From positions 163,401,080-163,465,079 of the forward strand of contig NC_081413.1 in assembly GCF_030272615.1 (NCBI RefSeq): DNA of 64,000 nt, read 5' to 3'. The notes beneath the pieces are model-generated. The model did not search any database and was not told the origin of the DNA. It saw nothing but the letters and a program-made list of their open reading frames with translations. Within the stretch, counting starts at the first letter, position 1. Every line of letters starts with the position of its first letter. A program made the translations under genes and the position numbers. This DNA is from Cryptomeria japonica (lineage: Eukaryota; Streptophyta; Pinopsida; Cupressales; Cupressaceae). Below are positions 24,601-36,600 of the stretch, piece after piece.

Positions 24601-27600
24601 AGTTTTTGCAAGCCAAGTGATACTAGAGTCCGGATGCCGTCAAAGTGCCTAGAAAGGCCAAAGGACGAAGATCGCAATTGATTTGGACGAATTTGAACAA
24701 CCTTCTATTTTTAAAAAGTTTGCTTTTCGCTTTTTCCTATTTTTTAGGAAGTTTTGTTTTTGGCATTTTCAGCCCGATCCCCAGTATGGCTATTTTTAAA
24801 AAGTTTTTCCAATTTTTTTGGGATGCCTGTTTTTTGCTTTTTCGGGATGCGAACCTAGGGCTTACACTTGCACCACTAACCAGCTTTGACTGGAACTCGA
24901 AAATTCCAAGTTTTGACCTAAAAAAGCTAAATCCCTAGATTTTAGGCTTTTTGCTTTTTCGGGATGCAAACCTAGGGTTTACACTTGCACCACTGACCAA
25001 CTTCGACCGGAACTCGAAAATTCTAAGTTTTGACCTAAAAAGCTAAATCCCTAGATTTTAGGCTTTTTGCTTTTTCAAGATGTGAACCTAGGGTTTATAC
25101 TTGCACCACTGACCTGCTTCGACCGCGATCCAAAATTTTCAAGTTTTGACCCATAAAGCTAAGTTCCTATGTTTTAGGGGGTCATGGCACATTCAAAGGA
25201 TAATCAGCTCAAAAAATCATCTCAGCCTGGAATGTCATCCTCAAAATGTCTTGAAAATTGGTTGTCTGGAATGTCATCCTGATCCTGAAATTTGACTAAG
25301 TCTGGAAAATTGAAGAATCCTCCAAAAACTAGATTCTGCATTATAACTCCTGGAGGTCTGAAACCACTCTCAAACATCCTGACAATATATATGAAATATA
25401 ACTTAAAGTATAAGAAAATACCTCTTATACTTAATGTTATATTTCATATATAGTCCGCCCTCTTGAGAGCCTCAAAAAGTCTGCCTTGAAGAGAGAGCTC
25501 TAAACTACGCCCCATGATGGAGAGGTGCTCAAAGTCCGCCATGTTGAGAGGGAACACCAAAGTCCGCCCAAGGAGAACACCTTCCAAAACTCCGCCCATG
25601 GTGTTGGTCATCCAAAACTTCGCCCAAGGTGTTGCTGAGTGAATGGTCTTGAAACTCTGCCCTATCCTAGCACCTTGGTGGCCAACCCTCCAAAGTCCAC
25701 CATAGGTTAGGAAGACTAAGGGGAGGGAAGTCTAAACTCCGCCATATCTTTGGTGCCACCTCTAAAGTCTGCCCTACCCTAGCAAAATGATGGAGAGGTC
25801 TAGAAGTCCGCCCATGAGGAGAATCCTTAGAAGTCCGCCCTACCCTAGCACCAAGCTAGAGGACTCACCAAAATCCACTCTAGGAAAAGGTAACACCAAA
25901 GTCCGCCCTATGACTTATGGAGTGGGGAAAGAAAGTGTGGAAGCCTCATCAAAAGTCCGCCTTAGAAGGAAGGCATGTGAAGTTGAAGACCCTCTAAACT
26001 CCGCCTTGAAGAGCAAAGGTCTAGAAGTCCGCCCATGTTGGAGATGTCTAGAAGTCCGCCCATGTTGGAGATGCCTTAGAAGTCCGCCTAGGGGGTGTGT
26101 TCCAAAGTCCGCCCTATGCCTTAGCCAAAAATTCGCCTTAATTGAGCTTTGCTCAAAGTCTGCCCTCCATGTTGAAGGGACCCTTCAAAACTCTGCCCAA
26201 GGAAGTAGATGCTAAGTATGATGATGAAGAGCCTTATGAAAACTCCGCCCTAGGCCTTCAAATGTTGAAGAGGTAACACCAAAGTCCGCCTTGGTGGAGG
26301 TAGCATCAAAACTCCGCCCTATCCAAAAGGATGATGGAAAGCTTCTAGGAGTCCGCCATGCTGGTTGAAGACCAGCAAAAGTCTGCCATGTCTTGGGAAG
26401 ATGCCCTCAAACTCCGCCTTGACTTAACCATGACTAAGCTAGAGGAATGTCCAAAGTCCGCTATGCTTGAAGGAGAAGTCTTCAAACTTCGCCCAAGATG
26501 CTAAGTATGACGTTGAAGAGCCTTCTCAAACTCTGCCATGCCTTGGAGAGGTAAGGAAAGTCCGCCCAAGTTTGAGGAAGATGAAGATAAGCCTCCAAAA
26601 GTCCACCTACACATAAAAGTCAAACAAAATCAACGAAAATACAAGTGATGTCATGAAAATCCTTCAAGATTTCGAACTTAAATCCAAAATAGAAAGTTTT
26701 CAAAAGGAGAATATTGGAAGATTGATAAGGATTTCGAACTTAAATCCAAAATGGAAAGTTTTTTTAAAGAGAATATTGGAAGATTAATAAATATTTCGAA
26801 CTTATAGCCAAATTGGAAACTTTTGGAAGATATTTTCTTCGAATTTGGAAACATGACAACACTTTCCAAAAGAATGAAGTTAAAATTGGAAACATGATTT
26901 GGAAGATTTTAAGGGTTTCTGATTGAGGATTTAACTTTATTTACAAATACTTCATTGTAAACTTCATTTCTACACCAAGAAGTTCAAAAATATTAAGGAG
27001 AGCATAGTAAAATACTTTCAGTTTAGAGTTCATCTGGAGAAAGTTTTGGATATTGCTGAAAGTTGGATAAACTTTTTTTGACAAAAGTTTCAAGATTTTT
27101 GGAGAAAGACAACCAGTATAAGGAAGAATTATTGAATCTCTCTTGAATTTTTGAGTTGGATTGTGATCACAGTTATCTTGAAGGTTGGAGAATTTACATG
27201 TGAAAATCCCATTCTCATGGCTAAGTATGAAAATGAAGTGAAATTTTCCAAACACTTAGCCGCTCGCAACCTCGATTTTCTTTAATCCAAGATAGATTAA
27301 TAACTTATTTTCCTTTGGTTTTACAGGTCAGGGTATCGAGAAGGAGGACATGATCACAGCAAATGCCTGAACAGCTTGATCCCATCATTTCATATTTGCA
27401 AGGGGTTATCTAGAGCTTTTACCCTACTCCCACGCAACATAAATTGGCAACTGAAGGCAGGATCATCACAAAAAACACAAATGGAGTTTCGAGCCAAATT
27501 CAGAATTGAAGACGGGACCATGAGCAAGGTTCATCCGAGTATAGAGAGGGCCAAAATTTGGCTAAGTATGAGAAAAACTTCACGAGGGGATTTCTTCTCC

Positions 27601-30600
27601 AAATTCGAGGCACTTGAAAGAATCTCAAGGCATCAAGAAAGAAAAGTTCTCAAACTCGGTGAAAATATGGAAAAGTTAGATAAACTTCCAACTTCTTGAA
27701 GGATTTCATCGCCTGAAGGAATTAAAAAAGACAAGCTCCCAAGTAGAATCAAATGGCGACAAGAAGGAATCAAATTTCCATACTTAGACGATTTCTTGAC
27801 ACAAATTGGAGAATTCAAGAAAGACATCCAACACATTGAGGTGGCGCCTCGTCATTTTCCAACCAATCAGATCGCTCCAAGTTAGCATGTCCAGGTTCGA
27901 TGAACCTGACTTATCCAGAAGCTTCTAGAAGGGCACACTTCACAATGCAACAACCTTCTATTTTCATTGATGGTTCATATTTAGCAAGAAGGACAAGTGT
28001 CCCAAATGTAATTTTCTCATTGGTCGGGGGTAGTTAGTTTTAGGAAACCCTAATTAGGGTTTGTAGCTTTCAATCTGGGCCCTTGATCATTGTTTGATCT
28101 CAGTCGTTCATTTATTTTTTGAAAAACTATATAAGGCTACCTCCTCTCATTTGGAGGGTGTGAGGTTTTTGATGTATTGTTGCTTAAGGTCATTTCCAGA
28201 TAATATATTGCATGTGCGCTGCTTTGTAATCTCTATTATTTGAATGATTTGCATGGTTTCAATTGCCTCAACACTTAGTTAGAATTAATTTAGATTTGCT
28301 TTCATTGTTGTTAATTTGAATGAAGGATTTGATAAGGGTCAATTGATGGTGTATCTCCGCTCATACTTTTGGTAAATGGATGATTTCCATTCTACCGTGC
28401 AAAGTTAGTTTGAGCCCATCCCCTGTGCATCCCAACATCTCGATCATAAGCACAACCCATTGAAGATTGCACCGGCCTTGTGTAGTTGTCCCTAGTGTGG
28501 CGAAGCAAGGTTTGGTTTCTTGAGAGCACCCAGTTGATACCGTCTCCAAAATTCGTAGGATTAGATTAGCCTTCTCAAACCCTATCCCTTTTTCCCTTTC
28601 TTTTGAAAGCTTAAATCCCAAAAAATTCCCAAAAAAAGAAGAGCCTAAAATTGCTAAATCCATCTAAGTCCAGCAGTTCAAGATACTCGTTAAACATAAG
28701 TCCCCCTTTAAATTTCAGCATACACTACCCAAGAGGCTATTCCACTAAAGTCGCTTGTTCGCACATATAGACCTTGGAATCAGTAGTGATTTTTCAGGAG
28801 AGGATAGAATACCTTCGGGTATCCTATTCTAATGTTTGGTAGATGATAAAACAGACACCAACACTACCCTTTGGGAACTTGATACCAAGGTTAGCAACAA
28901 ATACTGCTTCCTAATTAATGCTTCATTTTTGCAAGCTTCAATTTAAATTTACAAAATACTGTAATAGTCTTCTGCCTTAATCATAGACATTTCCCAGCTG
29001 CCAACATAAGTAACCTGGTGAGACATATTTATTAGTTTGAACATAATGAGTCTTCCTCGCAGTCTGTCCAAAATAGGAGGCAGGCTTGAAACATCATATG
29101 TGCAGTCTGTCTAAAGTCCCACCTTCTTGTTTATGGCAATCCCAAAAATAATAGCATAGTTCAGTAACCCTTTCTTTAGAATTAAGAATTATTTGACCCA
29201 CTCCACTTCCTCCTTGATTTCATTTGGGTAAACCAACAATTTTTACTTGAAAAATGTGTTAAGCTTGTGTTCCCCAATTGACTAAGGAAATCAATACAAA
29301 TGAAGGCGTCCAATGCACAAGTGACATGCTAAAACCAACTTTCAACAATTGCTATGAACTTCCTTGAAAGGCAGTTTTGTTGAAAGTAGTTATAAGTTAA
29401 TATCTTTCATTTGATTTAGACTTTAAAATTTCTCTAACTAAAATACCCAATTTACAGGAGGAATCATTACATTCAATGCAGTGATGTGATATTAGATTGA
29501 TATGGCTGATTTGACCATTTCTACATCAACTCTAGCAGATTGTCTGAGTTGATGACTAGAAGATCCATCCAATTAAAAATTTGAGATGATTGTATATGCT
29601 GCAAAAATTCTTAAAACGAGCACAAAGGTCATATCCAACCCATTTTCTGCAGAGATTCCTTTGTCAAAGCTGTGTCTTGCAGAGCAAGCCATTGGAACCT
29701 TCCCTGGCGGTTTAGATGTCAAAATTTTATGCTGGAACTTACCTTTAACCGACTGACTTTTTTCAGCTACAATATTTCTTAAGAACTTTCTTTGCAATTT
29801 AATTTCCTCTTACTTGACTACCAACATGATATCTCAATATCAGAAGAATAATAAAATATTTGCTGTTAAAAATCCGGTAAGTCGTATCCTTTCAAAATGC
29901 AGATGGGGAACAAATATGTTGTAGAATAGCTACATGTTCCATTCCCTTCATTTATAACTACCCTGGGAGAAGAATACAACTGACTTTTTCATGTTGTTCT
30001 GGACTGTTCCATATCCATGAACCTGAATAATTTCCTGAACGGGATATCACAGAAGATAAACAGTTAAGGCATTTGTTGTCATGAACCTTCCATGAACTCA
30101 ACTTTCTGCCCATTTCTTACTTCATGAATAGGTCTATCTTGTAAATTATTCTGCCCTGCTTAATCAGGGCTCTAGATGATGGTCCTTAAAGCACTAAAAT
30201 GCCTGAAAATTCTGACTTGCTGCATGTACATGTCTCATACAACAATTTTAGAAAGAAACAGAAATAGAACAATTATGATACAATCTCCAAGCAGCTTCAC
30301 TGCAATTTTTTGGTTGCAATCCCCAACTTGGTTTCCAAGCAACAGCCTTTTAAGCCCTATTGGTGTTCTGTGGACTTCAGGAAAGCCTTTGGTTCTGTAA
30401 CAAAACATCTTTTGTTTGTAAAACCTTTTGATGCCCTGGCTTATGTTTTACCTGTTGATATCAGTAGGGAATGGAGGAAATATATTCAGGTTTGGATTTC
30501 ATTCTGTCCTAACCTTATGTTGCCAAAAGGAGACACATCGGAAAACCTACAGACTCAAAACAAGCTTGCCACCAATCTAAGGTCAAGGCCTGCATGAGGA

Positions 30601-33600
30601 GTAATGGATCACCTATACTCATACTTGAAAGAATTTTTCTAAAGAAATGATTAGGAGAGGTCATTGACCGAATAGATCAAATATCAAAGAGAGTGGAATT
30701 GGCATGGTACCTGAAATTTTTTTATGTGTATTTATCAATTACTCAGAAATCAATTACCCATTAAGTTTCTCAGCTATATAAGTTCAGACCTTTCCTGCAA
30801 ACATACCAAGTAAAACAACCTTTACCAGACTTTATATGGATAAAGCTATAGGTATGAAAAGTTTTTAAACCGACTTCCAAACAGTTATATTGAAGCCACT
30901 AGACAAGCCCTCCTCTCCTTGGACGATTTACTGAAATCTGTTCCTTATATGGATGCAGCTTTCTGATCACATAACCAGCAAGAAAAGTCCTGCAGAATTT
31001 TCCTTTCAATTTTAGGAAAGAAGGATACAGATGAGCACAATTAAAAAGTCTAAATTGAAGTTTTCAAACTGATCAGTTCACAGAAATTTAAGCAAGACCA
31101 CCCATTATCTCCTCAATCAACTTAATGAAATCTGTTACTAGGCCAAGTGGATGTCGCTGATTTAGACATAAACAGGTACACATCCTAAAGATATTTTATT
31201 TCATTTCACCATGACGAAAGATGTACATGGGCACAACTAAAATGTCTAGATTGAAATTGTGTGACTGAAGTTCGGCCTACAGACCCCACAACTGTGAATA
31301 AGTAAGTCAGAAGAAAATATCTAATGATTTTTAACATAAATACAATCCCTTGCATCTTCTTGTAGCACTCATGCACCCCAGTTTTCTGTCCCTAAAAATA
31401 GGTCCTTGATAAGGCCCTGCAAGGAACCAAGCTTGTTCACATGCCCATACCTTAACAGTTCCAGCAAAAAAATTGCATTGTGGAAAGGATGGTTACTGTT
31501 CTACTGGTAAATCAAAAGACAAGTCTACACAAACCAAGCCTACACAAATTGGTTGTTCTGAATTTGGAAGTCACGCAGACTATTTTTTATCAATTTCTGT
31601 TTAAGAAGAGACATTGACATTGTCACTGGCTTAAACCCCATAAATCTTGGTTTGGTAAGAACCTTGACAAATCAGCAAACTTTGATTAATTGGAACAATT
31701 TCCATTTGTTGGTCATCTGTGATTCTGTAGTAATGTAGGAATGTGAGATGTGGAGAGGCTCTTTTCGAACAGATCTGAATGGCAGAGGAGGGTCAACAAA
31801 ACAATCCAGAATGTCCTCTTAAATATTCAGGTTGTCTATAGATTCTGCATTAGAAAGAAGCTGAAATGGTTTAGCAATGCCTTGGATTCTTTGAGTTTCT
31901 AGTGAAGCCCTTGCCTGTTGAAAGAGAAAACACATTAGACACAAATGTCATGTATGCATATCCCCGGGAGAGCCCCCTTGCTTGGACAAAGATGGTTAGG
32001 GAATGTGCCTGGGGTGCTGGATTTTGTTGTGGTCTACTGATAATAGCGTTTTTTGGAGTTTGGCCTGAGTCCTGATTGAGACACTGAGTATGATTCATCA
32101 TAGTCAAGTGCCCATATGAATGGAAAAAGACAACAGTTAAATATGATGTCATTGTAAACAAATTGTTGATCCTGTTTACAGCATACAAGCTCCAGAAAAG
32201 TCTCTAGAAGAGTGCCTAGTCCATATTCACACATGATGAATGTCCAAGGACACTCATTAGGATTGGCTTTAGGTGAGTGCCCACGCAAATGGAAAAACAA
32301 AATAGTGAATATGATGTTATTGTCACCAAATTGTTGTTGTCATTTAAAAACTGGAAGCTCAAGAAAAATGTCTACAAGACGTTTTTAAATATCAACATTC
32401 ATACCTATTTTTGCATAGTAAAAAACTATAGGCTCTAGAATGATTTCTAGGGTGGCAAAAAATCCATCTACTGAGTTCCTTTTATTTCTGAACTGTTCCT
32501 CTACCTTATATTCACTTGGTAAGAAAGGTAGTACAGCCCGCATAGAGATAATAGTCATCAATAATTCAATAGTATTGAATTTAATGGAAGTAGAGGAGAT
32601 TTCACAAGCACCAATTTATGAGTTTTGATAGAGAAAAAAAACAATGGAAGTGTCTATAGACTGTTTACTTCTCATTTTAATAAATTACATTAAGAGCAGT
32701 GTTCCTTCCTGACGCTTGTTGGGTTTGAAATTTTTTTCTAAATCAACTGAAAGGAACACCAGACGGGCAGAAAATCTGCCTGCATTTCCTTTTTTCCCTA
32801 ATTTATGGATGCTCCAAGGATGCCCCCTCTACATGAGAGACATCTCATGGGAATGCATCCCATTGGAAAAGCCCAAAGGGCTGCTGGGCCATCCCCGACA
32901 TCCCCCTAATGTCCCAGAGACATCCTAATGATGGCCATAGGTTCATTTTTTTTCTCAGATTATTCGCAAAAACCCTAAACTATTGTGTGGCCCTCCCAAG
33001 GTCTTCTAGCACATAAAATACATTATTTTGCAATAGCCCACTATCTTTTCATTTTTTCTATTTGCATTTGCATTTTCTTTATTCTTTACAAACAAGAAGA
33101 GAGTTCAATAAATTAAAAGTTGAAGTGAAGCGAAGGAAAACAAAGCACAAGAAGAAAGAAGGGGAAAAGGAGGAAGAATGTATGTAACCCATCCGTCTGT
33201 TTTCATCATAAAGTTTGTCTTTCAGTTTTGCTTCTTCAGACCTTCTAATTTATTTTTTAACTTGTTCAACTTTGCAAACCTGCTATTTAGAATTTTTTTT
33301 CATATTTTGGCATACAGAGACTAGTTTTTTTGCATGCACAATCTGCTGTTTTTCTTTGGGCTGAGATGTATTTGAAACTATCAAAATAAAAGTCTGTTGT
33401 TTTTTCATATTCATATTGATATTTGTGTTGTATTCATTTCCAAAGTCAAGATGGATTCATGTAATGTCAATAATGATCACAATTTGGGCAATGAAATCAA
33501 TAAGGAATTGGCTGAGAGCAGCCAAACCCCTACCACAAGCACAAATAGCTCAATTGGAAGTGTGCTGCAATCAGATTGCTCTTTAGAGTTGTTGGCGCAA

Positions 33601-36600
33601 TATGCCAAGGCCCGTTTAACAAGAAAAATCCTTTGTGCCAATATGCAACAATGCCTGCCGCAAACATAATAAGCTAATTTAGGGGGAAGTTGGCATTGGA
33701 AACAAAACATTTTCCCAAAGGGCTAGCAAGGCAAAATTATGAAAATTAATGCACAGTTTTTATATAACCCTAGTAAAAAGGTTGGGCCTTGTTTGAAACC
33801 CAAACTAGAGAAGAGGAATGAGACGATCAAATTATTTCTACGGGACATCAGTACACCAACAGTCTCTTGTACACAACAAGGTTTGAGACTGTTAGGTAGA
33901 CCACCTTCATTTCCATCATTTGAGGTGAGTGTAGTGGAATCAAGGGGCTTATAGTTTCATGATCTTTCATCGTCACCAAACCAATCAACATATGTTCAAT
34001 GTGCAAGCAAGGGAGGTTACAAATGAGGATATTTCCCATTTTAGATACTTGGTAAAGGCATTCATTTCAATGTTGTTTGATCTCCTATATAGAAGGATTT
34101 ACTGATCAATTAGGCAAAGCTGGTCCTAGTTGTGTGTCATAGCAAGACTAAATTGAAAACCAGGCTCTTGGAAAAGAAAAGGTATCTTAAGGATAATCTG
34201 TTGATGGAGGAGAGGATGGCCAAATGGATAACACATGGATGGGTGGATAGATATTAGACACCATCCAGTCATCAACATTATAGTGTCAAGCATTGATGAA
34301 CCTTATTTCTTATGAGCAATTAATTGCTCAAGAAAATGCAAAGATGATGTTCTTGAGAGAAGCCATTGAGGTTAGTTATCAATATTTAGTTAAGTGATTA
34401 CTAATGCAACATATGTTTGCAAGGTAGCAAGTAGATTGATTCAACCTACATATAATCACATCTATTGGGCCCTTCGTGTGCATCCATGAAATATTCACTC
34501 AAAGACATTGCAAAGATAGATTGGGTGAAACAACTAATGATGGAATGGATACAAGGGAGTTCCAAATGTTCATTTGCAACCACCACGCCTTATCAGCATC
34601 TTTTCAAACCTTTGCAAAGAAAGAATTCCTCAAACCAATTACAACTTATTTGATTCATCTTTCATTCTATTGGAGAGGATGATAGAACCACAGCAGCTTA
34701 TGATTGTGACACAAAATCAAACTCAGTGGAAGCAGTCAAAGATTGAGCAAGGGAGTGAAGAAGATATGATTAATGATATTTTTTGGTCAGACATGAAATG
34801 TCATCTTTTATACAACTTGTTTTCAATGTCATCAAATGTGAGAATTCTGATAATCCTAGTTTTGTCAGATATACACATGCATTAGTAGCATGCTTGGCCA
34901 AATGAAGGTCACACCATTCATGAGAGGAACCCAACCCATTGGTTGTATAATGAGGACATTAACCCATCATTGAAAGGTGGGAGGATTTAAACAACTCCCA
35001 ACACATGGTTGCATGTGCTTTGAATCCAAATGGTATGTCAAAATGCTTGTAAATTATTCCCATTAGCAACCACACGGTGAGGAATGGACTCAGGAAGGTC
35101 TTCAAAACACTGCATACTCTAGAGGAAGATAAACTAATTAGAGTTGAGTGGATTAAGTTTACAAAACTAGAAAGCTAGAAGACTTTGGCAAGGATTGGGA
35201 GGTACACTTTAGCACGGGCCAAGATAGTTGATGGACATTCTATGGGCCTCCAAGGCCACCGCATACACTTGCCATTCATTTTCTGTCATAGTTTCTATTC
35301 CCTCTATTGCTATGAGGAACAAGCACACATAGTTTTATCCGCTCTCTAAATAAAAACTAATTTACATCTGCAAGAGAAGAAAAGCTTGTTGCAATGCAAA
35401 GTGCATTTCATCTAATTGATCACAAGGCACCTATTTATAGGCAAGGCCCAAAAATATGGTAGGATGTAGAGCTCGGGGATCTACAAAAAGTTGATGACAA
35501 CCAATATGAACAAATGGGATTGGATAATAAAATTCCTTCCAGTTGTTCCAATGTCGAGGCATTTCCTAAATATGCAATTGAAAATTATGAGGACTCTAAT
35601 TTTTTAGCTTCTTGCTCAAACAAAAACAGCTATGGATGTCTTTTTTGGCAATTTAGGTTTGTCATTTTGATGCTTGTCACTAGTAGACTCTAGTGTGAAC
35701 TTTCAACTCATTGTATTCATTGATATTCAAATTAATACCTTTTGTAATTTTATTGTTTCAATGGTGAGTTATGAGCATGTCCCATCAAACTAAATTGTAC
35801 AATATTGTACCTTTTGAGTTAGTATCAATGGTTTCCATGAAAACCTTTCCATTCAGTTTGCCACTTCCTGGGAGAATCATAGGGTTAGAATTGGGGGTAT
35901 TTCCTTTGAGGTCAACACAGATGTCATAGCCAAGGCTACAAGTCTTCCCAATAAGGGGAGGAATTGGAAGAAGCAGAGCCGTGTTGCAAACAACAACAGC
36001 CGTGTTCAAGGAAGAAGAAAATCTGGTGAAGCTACATGGTGGATTTGACCATGAGGAGCTCCCTTCTCCTTGGAACTAGGTATGCTTAATGATCATGAAA
36101 TTTTTCACTCTCAAAGGAAAATTTAAGGTCTATTATTTTTACCACTTCCCCTTACTAAACCAATTCCACCATAATGCTTTAAATTGCTTTCACTACATTT
36201 TGCTTAACTCACTTGATAATTCCACAGGGAAGCCCTCAAAGTTGCTAAAAACTCTAATAAGAATCATGTTCTGCTTCATCAAGGCCTCATCTTTAGGCTT
36301 TACTAGTTTCACATTGCCCTTTGTCCTTCCAAGCCCATTATGGTCATGGACACCCCTATGCACTCTGAATCCCCACATCCTGTGACCATTTTGGACTCTA
36401 CTAGCAAAAGTAAAAAGAAACGCCTTAGAATTCCTTACAAAAACCCCCTACTCTACTCCGCCAAATTCAAGGCCGGCTACCCCTAAGGTGTCTAAAACCA
36501 CTCCTACTACTTCTAGCCTTGTCATTGCTAGTCTATATGAGCTAAAACACCTTACTACTCCCTTGAGCTCTAATAAAAAATGCAAAACTATCCCCCCCCT

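Larger units (their letters stand above)
24446..28834 (+). mobile_element. Probable very long (about 4.4 kb) Gypsy-type LTR
   Basis: The block begins TGTTGTGACC and soon has CCCCATTGCAAATGGGG, a short dyad. It carries three internal tandem arrays. Near its right end come ACTATATAAGG (about 28126, TATA-like), then CT-rich sequence and a T-rich end near 28834. This order, a TG start with long U3, TATA box and short R/U5, fits a single LTR, perhaps solo, since no gag or pol follows. No second copy lies in the window and the right border is uncertain. Confidence 0.4.

Noticed and set aside
25787-26215. 142-codon open frame rich in S, K and R
   Set aside because: It is made by translating the TCCGCC motif array. 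The motif falls in all three frames and no domain is present.
25450-26620. Repeat-spacer pattern resembling a CRISPR array
   Set aside because: The repeat core is only 6-10 bases, spacing is irregular, spacers resemble each other, and the surrounding DNA is plant nuclear with LTR features.
30310-30597. Possible LINE reverse transcriptase (VDFRKAF motif)
   Set aside because: Only one short motif matches. The expected neighbouring motifs, including the catalytic aspartate pair, are absent in all frames nearby.
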